DNA from: Paenibacillus sp. E222 | GTDB taxonomy: Bacteria > Bacillota > Bacilli > Paenibacillales > Paenibacillaceae | Direction: 5' to 3' | DNA length: 64,000 nucleotides | NCBI RefSeq assembly: GCF_013401555.1 | Contig: NZ_CP058552.1 | Location: 6,262,001-6,326,000 of the forward strand | Part shown: positions 18,801 to 27,050 of the stretch, in pieces | How the letters are laid out: every line of letters starts with the position of its first letter | How positions within the stretch are numbered: position 1 is the stretch's first letter | Program-made: the position numbers and the translations under genes | Notes under the pieces: model-generated | What the model was told of the DNA's origin: nothing | Database searches by the model: none | What the model saw: only the letters and a program-made list of their open reading frames with translations

Positions 18801-20446
18801 ACCTGCTTCAGGGTTGGTTTGCCAGTTGACGTATGAACAAAGTTCAACTCAATACCTTTGCCGAATCCATCCTGAATCTCCAGCGGTGCTCCACCGCTCG
18901 CATGACTCTCATAACCTTTGGTTTCCAAAAGGCTCTCGCCAAGTTTAATGCTGCTGAAAATCCCCCGCATCTTCTGCCCTTCTGCCCAGCTATATCCGAC
19001 GAATCCAGTCTGGGTATTATAAGACACATCGTATTGTCCGTTCGATACCAGAAGGCCATACGTGTAATCAGTCACCGTGATATCCCCGTATCGTTGCGAG
19101 TCACCCGGTGTTCCCAGATCGTCATCTCCTTCACCTGGATTTTCGGGTTCTGTCTCTATCGCAGGCTCGACGATAATCCGGTCCAGATCGGGAGAATAGC
19201 CATTGTTGTCGGAAAAGGTAATCGTATTCTCGCCTTCAGTTAATGGGAGGGTAAGATCATACGTACCTACCGTATCCCAATCCGGGGTTTTGGGCAGGTC
19301 GTGGTACTGCTCTTCCCCACCATTTGCATGGACATAGAAACTCCGCGGATCACCTGAAAAATAATCTACCTTAACGCGGTAATCACCTGTCATGGGGGCT
19401 ATAATTTTATTGAACGTCAAAGAGCTCCCGCCATTCAGATAGCCGACCTTTTTGCCACCTGAAGCATTCGGACTCTCTGTTACACGTGCTTCACCAGTCA
19501 GCGTATTGCCCGGATCTTCGGCTTCATAGCTAAGCGTATACGGGATGACTTCAATTCGATCAAAATCGGGGGAGTACCAATCATGATCCGAGAACGTAAT
19601 GGTATTAACTCCCTTATGGAGGGAAGCTTCCGCATCATATGTGCCTACTGTATTCCAGCTTGCCGTTTTGGGCAGATCAATCATCTCATCCGTGCCATTG
19701 TTCACCTGCATATAAACAGGACGCTGGTCACCGGAGATATAAGATATCCGGATCAAATATGTACCATCTGCCGGTACAGTAACATTCGTAAATTGCAGTG
19801 AACTGTTTTTGTTCAGATCCGTTACTTTTTTTCCACCTGAACTGATACTGCTGTCCACCACCTTGGCATTGCCTTTCAGAATATTGTCGGGTGCTTCTGC
19901 TTCAATGATTGCACCATGCAAATTTTTCTTCCAGTCTTCTCCGCCCCCTTCTCCCGGGTGGCCACTGTCCAAACCGCGGATCACAATCTTGTCGATGTCA
20001 GGAGAATACCAGTTGTTGTCATCAATCAGGATGGTGTTGGTACCCGCGTTCAACGGAAGAGTCACATCATACGTTCCCACCGTATCCCAATCGACTGTCT
20101 TGGGCGGTTCTTCAAATTGCTTCTCCCCGCCATTCGCACTAATATTAAACGGCCGCGAATCACCTGAAATGTAGTAAACGGAAATCTTATAATTTCCTGT
20201 CTCACTTACAGTAACATTGTTAAATTGCAATGAACTGCCTTGGTACATGCCACCAACCTTTTTGCCGCCTGAAGCCGTCGGGCTATCAGAGATTTTCGCG
20301 TTGCCAAGCAAAATATTTCCCTCGGCCTCTGCTTCATAGGTATTCATATCATCGGCGTGAGCTGTTCGGACGAACTGGCCCCCGCCAACTACCAAGCAAA
20401 AAATGATTAAGCACACCAATCCTTTTTTCATCATCCGTCCCAACAT
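15875..20446 (-). CDS. Secreted clan GH-D glycosidase (alpha-galactosidase-like) with three CBM35/6-like modules and SLH anchor
   Basis: This is a 1523-residue secreted enzyme. The signal peptide is about residues 1-31. Three repeats of about 120 residues follow (about 36-158, 180-301, 305-427), each with EAE, SGGKKV, SSLxFxxV, Y-SGD-R and SPDxDrI motifs, like CBM35/CBM6 sugar-binding modules. The catalytic region (about 450-1070) has PVGWNSWGAY, FINMDSYWDN, a probable nucleophile Asp in FIKLDFL and HSRRISCD as probable acid/base, the pattern of clan GH-D (GH27/GH36). A Pro/Gly/Asn linker, an unrecognised beta-rich domain of about 200 residues and three SLH repeats complete it, anchoring it to secondary wall polymer. 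The 685-residue protein at 24864 is a cytosolic paralogue of the catalytic part. The ATG at 20446 has a GGAGG site. A perfect cre lies upstream at 20520-20533. Confidence 0.85.
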   Translation of the reverse strand: MLGRMMKKGLVCLIIFCLVVGGGQFVRTAHADDMNTYEAEAEGNILLGNAKISDSPTASGGKKVGGMYQGSSLQFNNVTVSETGNYKISVYYISGDSRPFNISANGGEKQFEEPPKTVDWDTVGTYDVTLPLNAGTNTILIDDNNWYSPDIDKIVIRGLDSGHPGEGGGEDWKKNLHGAIIEAEAPDNILKGNAKVVDSSISSGGKKVTDLNKNSSLQFTNVTVPADGTYLIRISYISGDQRPVYMQVNNGTDEMIDLPKTASWNTVGTYDAEASLHKGVNTITFSDHDWYSPDFDRIEVIPYTLSYEAEDPGNTLTGEARVTESPNASGGKKVGYLNGGSSLTFNKIIAPMTGDYRVKVDYFSGDPRSFYVHANGGEEQYHDLPKTPDWDTVGTYDLTLPLTEGENTITFSDNNGYSPDLDRIIVEPAIETEPENPGEGDDDLGTPGDSQRYGDITVTDYTYGLLVSNGQYDVSYNTQTGFVGYSWAEGQKMRGIFSSIKLGESLLETKGYESHASGGAPLEIQDGFGKGIELNFVHTSTGKPTLKQVYRFYEDKSYFLNRLDAISDDKEIQSNHMSPITVKNAGGVDIGVSSDNRVLTVPFDNDAWIRYKSQTMNRADTSYEMTTVFNNSTRNGLVIGSVTHDTWKTGIDWKGSANRLNEFAVYGGAASDVTRDTQPHGSLTGTELSSPLIMVGGFSDYRTGLEEYGKANAIITPPLALNPELPQGVPVGWNSWGAYDSGLSYQNVVDVSNYFKNNLKKFNNNGNVFINMDSYWDNLSDAELAQAVSVIKGNGQHAGIYWGPFVYWGNDMSQKVDGTNGQYTYGDIVLKDAEGKPLPTLDGAYALDVTHPGSQMRMNYFLDKFKALGFTFIKLDFLTHGSLEGQHYDTTVTTGIQAYNEGMRYVEERLDGKMFISASIAPIFPSQYAHSRRISCDTYGKINETEYMLNSLTYGFWQNGTIYSYTDPDHLALSSASTLEEARSRVNSGVIAGTVMMDSDDVNDPKAQEYMTALYNNTDVLQVALKGKVFKPLEGNTNANAADTFVLKDGNDYYLAVFNYNANSSANKTIHLGRAGLNESKSYTLHDLWTGESSSATGSWSISLGPAESKLVKLTEKQVNPGNPGNPGNPSNPGHNGNTNNTSGNSGNSTAQENDTAKRVITADMLKVDSGAGKAVVDIKAGTQELQLSSAVLRQLGNHTLEVKSGKLTLQIPASLFQQLLSKLPAGQQEESTISLKMVPLGSKAKEVVAAVESSSRATVSLKGEIVEFSLSATTKSGATETLSVFDHPVTLSLAAAEGFDPSQGGIYYINENGKLEFLKSDYVKGVLTTKVSHFSKYAVLELNRTFADVPANHWASSVIKELAAKLYVEGTNADQFEPGRAVTRAEFTAMLVHSLGLTAAGKVQFTDVATDAWYAEPISIATQAGIVNGRSAARFQPDAQITREEITVMLMKAYELNDGKVPVGSTDILFTDMAQVSSWAAVSVKDAARLGLVQGQKQGQFLPKGIASRAEAAQVIYNLILK

Positions 20447-20519
20447 AACATGCCTCCATTTTCTTTTGATTGAGTCAGGTCTCCATATGCCTATCCTGCG
20501 GTGGTTCACAGCCATTATC

Positions 20520-20533
20520 TGTAATCGCTTTCA
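20520..20533. promoter_or_regulatory. cre site upstream of SLH-anchored clan-D glycosidase
   Basis: TGTAATCGCTTTCA (reverse: TGAAAGCGATTACA) matches the CcpA cre consensus TGWNANCGNTNNCA at every fixed position. It lies about 75 bp upstream of the start codon at 20446. Confidence 0.65.
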
Positions 20534-20745
20534 TAAAGAGCTGCTAAATTCCCCTCTCTCCCCCTTCCTTTCCTATATGCCTAATTGTAAAAAGGAGGAG
20601 GGGGATGTTCCATACCACAATGTTACTATTCATACAGGAAAGCCTCTTTCATTTGCCATATCATGGGTTAGTCAGAGGGAGCCTATCCAAAATCATGTTC
20701 AAGGAAAACGGGAGGATCATGATCGTTACCAGACAGCCTGTATCG

Positions 20746-22278
20746 TCATATACTTTTCCTGTATTCGTTGGGTGTTACGCCCTGTGTCTTCAGGAAAAGA
20801 GATATAAAATAAGATGTACTTTCATAGCCCACGTTCTGCGCGATATCGTGAATCTTGAGCGAGCCATCTGCCAGCAGTTCCCTGGCTTTATCCAGTCTGA
20901 TGCGTGTCAGATAATCGTGAATGGTCATTCCTGTTTTGTCCTTAAATATGGATCTCAAATAGTTCGGTGACAAATAGACCTGATCAGACAGGCTGTTAAT
21001 GGTAATCGGCTGATTGTAATTCTGATCGATGAGGGTGCGGACCTTGTGAATCAATTTTGCATTTTTGTCCATAAACCGCTCACCCAGCATACTCACCGCA
21101 TCTTCCGCAGTACCGAGAATCAGATCCTCGATCTCATGCAGAGTCAGTGCATTATAGATGGAATGATATAGCTCAGCCCGCTTCGGAACAGGTTTATGAA
21201 GCTGCTCCAGCAGCTCATTAACGAGATCTATCGACCAGTCGCAGATGATTTTCTTCTTGACTCGCAGTGTTGCCAATCCCTCAATATACCCGTGCAGCTT
21301 CTGTGCGGCCCATTCAAAATCCAGTCGATTAATAGCCTCAAACCATTCCTTTTGTTCAAAAGGGGGCATATGCTCCGTATAAAACTGGTTCGAAAGTGTC
21401 TCGGCATGAATAATCGTGCCTGTACCTTCATAGAAACGCTCGTTCAAGATGGTTCGCGTCTGTTCGTACAAACAGTGAATGTTGGATAACTCGGTCTCTT
21501 GTCCGCCTACAGCAGCCGTTACCGTAAAATCCAGGGCACTACGAATAGCCTCAGCCAAGTCTTCCCACGCATAATGTCCCGGCTGCTGGGCCGCTTCCAT
21601 AAATACACCGGTCTCTCCTTCCTTGTAATCCACAAAGATCGCTTTCAGATTCTTCGCTTTGAAGAAATGATCGAGAAAAGACACCAGCCGAGCCGTACAT
21701 TCCTCCAGACTTTGCTGTTCCTCTTCAGCCTCCTTGGGATCGATACTGAACAAGGCCATTGCATATCGTGTGGTCTCCGATTGTCGGCATAGACGGCTGA
21801 AACTACAAGCGAGATCAATAGCACGATCCTCATTTTTTTCGTAAGATAACTCCTTCAGGATATTGGCTTTGGCCGCCTCCATGGAACGGTTCTTCATTGC
21901 AACTTCGTCACAACGCTGTTTAACTTTACTGATAACGCTTTCAATTTCGTTTAAATCCAAAGGTTTTAGCATATATCCCACGGCCCCTACGTTGATAGCC
22001 GATTTTACATATTGAAATTCATCGTGCCCGGTCAGAAACATCACCTGGATCGAGTCGTAGCTCTCATGTATCTTTCTCGCCAGATCAATACCGTTCATTA
22101 TCGGCATCTGAACATCGGTAAGAACGATATCAGGCTGGGTGGCCTCGATCTTCTCCAAGGCCTCCCTGCCGTTACTCGCCGTTCCCATGATATAGATGCC
22201 CATCTCTTCCCAACGGATATAATCCCTCATCATCTCAAGTCCCAGCTCTTCATCGTCTACCAAAAAAATACTATACAT
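20746..22278 (-). CDS. Response regulator with AraC-type output, YesN type
   Basis: This 510-residue cytosolic regulator has an N-terminal receiver (IFLVDDEELG; phosphoacceptor Asp in IVLTDVQMPIMNG; Lys in YMLKPLDLNE), a middle helical region and a C-terminal AraC double helix-turn-helix (ITINSLSDQVYLSPNYLRSIF; KIHDIAQNVGYESTSYFISLF). YesN proteins are phosphorylated by YesM kinases; the only such kinase in view is at 11762, so the two probably form a separated pair. The gene lies between a GH95 gene and the SLH-anchored enzyme and likely activates the glycosidase cluster. The start ATG at 22278 follows GGGAGGGG. A 12-bp palindrome (GGACCATGGTCC, 22334-22345) lies between it and the preceding gene. 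Confidence 0.9.
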   Translation of the reverse strand: MYSIFLVDDEELGLEMMRDYIRWEEMGIYIMGTASNGREALEKIEATQPDIVLTDVQMPIMNGIDLARKIHESYDSIQVMFLTGHDEFQYVKSAINVGAVGYMLKPLDLNEIESVISKVKQRCDEVAMKNRSMEAAKANILKELSYEKNEDRAIDLACSFSRLCRQSETTRYAMALFSIDPKEAEEEQQSLEECTARLVSFLDHFFKAKNLKAIFVDYKEGETGVFMEAAQQPGHYAWEDLAEAIRSALDFTVTAAVGGQETELSNIHCLYEQTRTILNERFYEGTGTIIHAETLSNQFYTEHMPPFEQKEWFEAINRLDFEWAAQKLHGYIEGLATLRVKKKIICDWSIDLVNELLEQLHKPVPKRAELYHSIYNALTLHEIEDLILGTAEDAVSMLGERFMDKNAKLIHKVRTLIDQNYNQPITINSLSDQVYLSPNYLRSIFKDKTGMTIHDYLTRIRLDKARELLADGSLKIHDIAQNVGYESTSYFISLFLKTQGVTPNEYRKSI

Positions 22279-22378
22279 CAACGTCCCCTCCCTTTGTCTC
22301 TTTCTGTCTCTATTATATGTTTTTCCCCCCGTGGGACCATGGTCCATATAAATGAAAGTTATTTTCAAGTATAGATCG

Positions 22379-24709
22379 TTATTTTACCAACTCCAGCTCG
22401 CTATTGAAATAGTAACTTTCGCCTGCTTCGGCATGAAGGATCGTTCTATGGTTGCCCCAACAAATGGCGAATGTTCCCGGCGAGAACGTGTGAATGTTCG
22501 TAGAGGTCGGCCTTCCATTCTCCCAAACGATGTCAACCTCGGCATTCCCTTTTGCTCTCAACCCGGTTATCGAGCCGGTGCTCCATGCCTGTGGAAGCGC
22601 TGGCAGAAGGTGAATCTCGCCCGCATAACTTTGCAGCAGCATCTCTGCTAAGACCGCTGTACCGCCGAAATTCCCATCAATGACGAAAATATTACTCTCT
22701 GCTCCAGCAATTCCGGATTTGGAATAGGTGAACAGATTATCGAAGCACAGGCCGCCGATCAAATGTGAGAGGTGTTTATATGCCGTCTCTCCATCGTGCA
22801 ATCTCGCAAAACCCAGTCCAAACAAAGCAGCTGTAAATTCAACATCCTCCAGCTCTTCCTGGACCATGCGGTTCTCCAGCGTTACTCGTGCTGCCGCACT
22901 GAGTTCCGGTGTATGGTCAGGTGTAATCTGATTGTCCGGATACAGCGCATACATATGAGACAAATGCCGATGCTCCGGCTGCACCTCCTCATAATCCTCC
23001 AGCCATTCCTGTAACTGGCCTTTCTTGCCGATCTGTAGAGGTGGAAGCTTGCTAATTGCTTCTTCCAGCTTGCGACCGAGTTCCTCGTCTTTATTCAAAA
23101 GTTCAACGGAATGAAGACAAAATTCGAAGAGCCTGCGCACCAGCATCTGGTCCATTGTTGTTCCCATAGACAGCTGCTGTGCCGCCTCTCTCGAATTATC
23201 GGGATAAAAATGATTCTCCGGCGAATTGGAAGGACCCGTCACCAGCCAACCGTTCCGAGGATGCTCACACATGTAGTCCAGATAGAAGGCCGCGGATTCC
23301 TTAAGTACAGGATAGGCCACATTCTCTAGGAAAACACGATCCTGACTATACTCATAATGCTCAATCAGGTGTGTAGCCAGCCATAATCCGCCTGTAACGT
23401 TCAGCCCCCATGAGGTCTCCCACCCAGGCAACGTAAAGCCCCATACATTGGAGAAGACATGAGCGACCCATCCTTCGCATCCATATACATTACGAGCCGT
23501 TTCCCTGCCCGCCTGTGCCAGATCCTCAACATACCTAAATAACGGAAGATGGCTCTCTCCAAGATTCGTAATCTCTGTGGGGTAATAATTCATCTGGGTA
23601 TTCATATCAAGGTGATAATCACAGCTCCAGCCCATTCGGCACGCTTCACCATCATTCCAGATTCCCTGGAGATGGAGTGGCAGCGGTGAGTTCTCACGAG
23701 AGCCCGCAATGGTAAGATACCGTCCATATTGAAAAAATAATGCAAACAGCTGCGGATCTTCAATCCCCTCACCCTGCTCCAACAAACGAATGCGTTGGTC
23801 TGTAGCCAGACCGGATTTCCCCTTGTGCCCCAACTGTATATCTACCTTGTCATATTGCTCGCCGTAATCACGGATATGATCCTCCCTCAGCAAAGCATAC
23901 CCCTTCTCCAAAGCCCTCATCAGCGTAGACTCGTTCTCTGTTGCCCACTCCTGATCTGTACGGCGATAATCTGTGCTCACACTAAAATAAATCCAGGCCT
24001 CATCCGCTCCGGTCACAGTCAATCGACCATCTCTGCTTGCGACCGTCCCCCCGGATATAACCAACTTGACCAAACCCTTGGACCATACGCCGCAAGTCCC
24101 ATCACTATGTACATTTTCCGTTGCCTGTCCTTGGAATTCAAGCGTGTTGTCGTCTAAGGCTACAACCTTGAATGATTCCGTGCCCGCCTGCAAGCCAAGT
24201 GTAAAGGTTACGCTACCCGGAACTTCGCTCCAAACTCTGGAGGCGACGATATCATCGACATTGGAAGCGAAAACTTCACGTCTAATCATGATATTGTCAT
24301 CCTTCCAGAACGCCCCGGCCAGCGCTTGAGTCAGATCCAGCTCACGTTGGAAAATTCCCTCTTCATCAGAATCCGAATTCTTCTTCTCAAAATCAATCAC
24401 AACTTCACATAATCCAAGATGGGTACCGAAATTACGTTTCGTTGGCTGCAAATGTTGTTTGGCAAGACGATCTCCTTCATCATAATCGCCGGAGAAGAAA
24501 TAGCTGCGCATCTCTTCCAGTGCAGCCTTGCCTCCTTCGGAAGGATGCTCCGGGTCAATCCGCCCCGACCAGAAGGTAACCTCGCTCATACTCCATACCT
24601 CACGATGCGATGACGCCATAACATCTGCCCCTATTCTTCCATTGCCCAGCGGCAGGCCTTGAGACCAATCCGCTGCAGGGGTTGAATACCACAAAGTAAA
24701 ATCGTTCAT
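22379..24709 (-). CDS. Glycoside hydrolase family 95 protein (alpha-L-fucosidase/alpha-L-galactosidase)
   Basis: This cytosolic 776-residue GH95 enzyme begins LWYSTPAADWSQGLPLGNGRIG, the family hallmark, then has a beta-sandwich, a helical barrel and a C-terminal beta domain ending in VDIVWENGRPTSTNI. The catalytic acid Glu is in TGPSNSPENHF. The motif that normally reads NxNTxMNYWP is DMNTQMNYYP here, so the first of the two assisting Asn is Asp; this may alter specificity. Known GH95 activities are alpha-1,2-L-fucosidase and alpha-L-galactosidase. The start ATG at 24709 has a GGAGG site. It lies downstream of the cytosolic clan-D enzyme but is separated from it by a hairpin at 24769-24806. 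Confidence 0.88.
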   Translation of the reverse strand: MNDFTLWYSTPAADWSQGLPLGNGRIGADVMASSHREVWSMSEVTFWSGRIDPEHPSEGGKAALEEMRSYFFSGDYDEGDRLAKQHLQPTKRNFGTHLGLCEVVIDFEKKNSDSDEEGIFQRELDLTQALAGAFWKDDNIMIRREVFASNVDDIVASRVWSEVPGSVTFTLGLQAGTESFKVVALDDNTLEFQGQATENVHSDGTCGVWSKGLVKLVISGGTVASRDGRLTVTGADEAWIYFSVSTDYRRTDQEWATENESTLMRALEKGYALLREDHIRDYGEQYDKVDIQLGHKGKSGLATDQRIRLLEQGEGIEDPQLFALFFQYGRYLTIAGSRENSPLPLHLQGIWNDGEACRMGWSCDYHLDMNTQMNYYPTEITNLGESHLPLFRYVEDLAQAGRETARNVYGCEGWVAHVFSNVWGFTLPGWETSWGLNVTGGLWLATHLIEHYEYSQDRVFLENVAYPVLKESAAFYLDYMCEHPRNGWLVTGPSNSPENHFYPDNSREAAQQLSMGTTMDQMLVRRLFEFCLHSVELLNKDEELGRKLEEAISKLPPLQIGKKGQLQEWLEDYEEVQPEHRHLSHMYALYPDNQITPDHTPELSAAARVTLENRMVQEELEDVEFTAALFGLGFARLHDGETAYKHLSHLIGGLCFDNLFTYSKSGIAGAESNIFVIDGNFGGTAVLAEMLLQSYAGEIHLLPALPQAWSTGSITGLRAKGNAEVDIVWENGRPTSTNIHTFSPGTFAICWGNHRTILHAEAGESYYFNSELELVK

Positions 24710-24768
24710 ATCATGTCCTCCAGTCCAATAATAAATTTCTTTAGAAATACACTCATTCCCAAAATAGA

Positions 24769-24806
24769 CAAACGCGCGATCTGTGAGATACAAAAGCGCG
24801 CGTTTG
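24769..24806 (-). terminator. Hairpin/terminator between clan-D and GH95 genes
   Basis: CAAACGCGCG (24769-24778) pairs perfectly with CGCGCGTTTG (24797-24806). On the minus strand it is followed by TCTATTTTGG, a modest T-run, so termination may be partial. Confidence 0.6.
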
Positions 24807-24863
24807 ACTTTGTTTTTTTATATCCTATAACCGTTCACAGCTCTGGGTTGTCATGTCGCCCAG

Positions 24864-26921
24864 TCAGTTTCCCTTCACGGTCAATCTGAAGATTTTGGAT
24901 TCCGCCGGTTCCAGCGAGACCGTAAGCTCTCCAGACGTTTCCCCCTGTGAACCTTCCCACAGATCCTGTAAGCGGTATACGGCATTGGCGTTTAGCCCGG
25001 CCCGCTCCAGCGAGATGGATTTAACCACTGCTTGTTCAGCATCAAAGTTGAAGACAGCAAGATAGAAACTCTTCTCTTCCGGCGATTCAAGGACAAACAC
25101 ATCAGAAGACAGTTTCCCATAATCACCTTCAACTGGACGGAAGGTTTTCCCCATACGAGCAACGTTCAAAATATCCTTGTTGCCAAGCCATTCTTTTGCT
25201 CGTTCGGCAGCTTCCTCTTTACGGAAGTCATCCCCGAGCAGGAGCACCGTACCAGCAATAACTGAAGCGGTCAGACGACTGCGGCCTTCATGCCAGCCGG
25301 TAGCTTCCTGGTTGAAGCTCTTGTATAACACGGAATGATCCGGATCATTGTAGCGATAAAGTGTGTTGCTCATCCACCAGCCGTGTGTCAGCGAGTTCAG
25401 CATATATTCCGTATCTGCAAGTGTACCGAAGACATCACAGGAAATACGACGGCTGTGGGCAAATGCATATGGAAATAATGGAGCGATGGACAAGTTTATG
25501 AAAAATGGACGTCCGATTACTTCTGGTGAGATCTTATGCTGCAAATAAGACATGCCATAGTGATAAGCCGCGATCCCTGTAGTAATATCCGGATTGTGGT
25601 GCTGTCCTTCCAGCGAGCCATGTGCCAAGAAATCCAGTTTGATATATTCGAAACCTTCCGCGATGAATTTATCCGTGAACCAGTCAATTCTTTGCAGGTT
25701 GCCGGGATGTGTCGGGTCTATTGCCAGACCACCGTCTACATCTGGCAGCATTTCGCCCTCACTGTCACGCAGCAGAATATCTGCATAGGTGTATTTGCCG
25801 TTCGTTCCTTCGACCGCCTGACCGAACTGATCAGGCCCGCCCCAGAAGGCAAATGGGGTCCAGTACGTTCCCGCTCTATGTCCATTTTGCCGCACCCGGT
25901 CCAGCGCGCTCTTCATCTCTTCCGGCGTAAAATTGTCCCAGAAAGCATCAAAGTTGATGTATAACGTTTCCTCATTCTCGAATCCAAGCGGCTGTACTTC
26001 ATTTTTCAGAAAATCGCTGGTCGCTGTATACAGATCATAGTCCAGATCACTCATGGCCGCAGACCAGCTGTTCCATCCGATCGGGACACCGCCCTCCCAA
26101 GGCAATTGAGCCTCAATCCAGGTATTCGCCTGACCGTAGGCTTCAAGACCTTCACGGTAGTCTTCATAGAACCCGACGAATACCAATGGGGATTCCACTC
26201 TTTTTCCCTTCACATAACCATGAGGCTGGGAATCGCGAGTCAGTTCACTCACGGCACCGCCGTACAGATCAAGTCCCTCGATATGTCCGCTTTTTTCGCT
26301 TTGGATGCGAATCCCTGTTTTCCATACCTTATGCGTAAGGGAACCCATCACAATTCCCCGGCGGCTGTCAGGCGCGAACAAGGCTGTCGCCTCGTAACTC
26401 TCCACATCAAGCGGCGGCTTAACGACCGTATATCTGACCCATTTATCGTTATCAAACGGAACACGCAGAATGCTTGGTTCATCCTGGCCGGATTCTCCGC
26501 CGAGCGATATGGTTTTGGATTGGATGACAGCCATGCGATTCGCCTTAAGTTCTTCATCACCGACTATAGCGGTCTGCACCAGTACATATGGTGAAGATTC
26601 ATACATATAGAAATGCTGCTCCAGTTGCGGCAGCAGCGAAGCTTTATGCAGAACCACCAAGCGGATCCCTTTTCCAAAACCTTCTCGAACAATATCTTCC
26701 TGTGCCGTCAGCTCATGGTTCTGATAATGATCCGTGCTGTATTCCCGGCCCTGCCAGCGAAAAGCACTACGAATGCCCTTCACATAGGAAGAATGGTTGC
26801 CGATGCAGGACACTTCACCATTTTCCAGATTGATCTCCAGGCTCACGTGGCCATTTGTAACGCTTACAAGATTAACATTCTGTTGCTGCACTTGTACGGC
26901 TGTATCGCGAGTTAGCATCAT
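24864..26921 (-). CDS. Cytosolic clan GH-D glycosidase, paralogue of the SLH-anchored enzyme
   Basis: This 685-residue protein lacks a signal peptide, CBMs and SLH repeats but aligns along its length with the catalytic half of the protein at 15875. Shared blocks are VPIGWNSWSA, YINFDAFWDNF, GTYWTPFAFWG, YIKLDFLAHGSLEGQH, FAHSRRISCDVFG, EYMLNSLTHGWW, PDHSVLYKS and SLEPAESKIFRL. The Asp in KLDFL and the Asp in RISCD are the probable nucleophile and acid/base. Alpha-galactosidase or a related exo-activity is inferred from clan GH-D; substrate is not known. The pairing suggests surface trimming followed by intracellular completion of the same linkage. It starts at an ATG-ATG pair with an AAGGAGG site and sits between two GH95 genes. 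Confidence 0.85.
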   Translation of the reverse strand: MMLTRDTAVQVQQQNVNLVSVTNGHVSLEINLENGEVSCIGNHSSYVKGIRSAFRWQGREYSTDHYQNHELTAQEDIVREGFGKGIRLVVLHKASLLPQLEQHFYMYESSPYVLVQTAIVGDEELKANRMAVIQSKTISLGGESGQDEPSILRVPFDNDKWVRYTVVKPPLDVESYEATALFAPDSRRGIVMGSLTHKVWKTGIRIQSEKSGHIEGLDLYGGAVSELTRDSQPHGYVKGKRVESPLVFVGFYEDYREGLEAYGQANTWIEAQLPWEGGVPIGWNSWSAAMSDLDYDLYTATSDFLKNEVQPLGFENEETLYINFDAFWDNFTPEEMKSALDRVRQNGHRAGTYWTPFAFWGGPDQFGQAVEGTNGKYTYADILLRDSEGEMLPDVDGGLAIDPTHPGNLQRIDWFTDKFIAEGFEYIKLDFLAHGSLEGQHHNPDITTGIAAYHYGMSYLQHKISPEVIGRPFFINLSIAPLFPYAFAHSRRISCDVFGTLADTEYMLNSLTHGWWMSNTLYRYNDPDHSVLYKSFNQEATGWHEGRSRLTASVIAGTVLLLGDDFRKEEAAERAKEWLGNKDILNVARMGKTFRPVEGDYGKLSSDVFVLESPEEKSFYLAVFNFDAEQAVVKSISLERAGLNANAVYRLQDLWEGSQGETSGELTVSLEPAESKIFRLTVKGN

Positions 26922-27050
26922 ATGCCTCCTTATTGTTGCATGCTGTGCCCTGAGTGGAGCTGGTTACGTCTCTCCTGCCCAAGTCTGCCCTCATTATAAA
27001 GACCGAATAGAGCACTTTCCATGCAACGATCTTCCGATCCATACCGCGAT

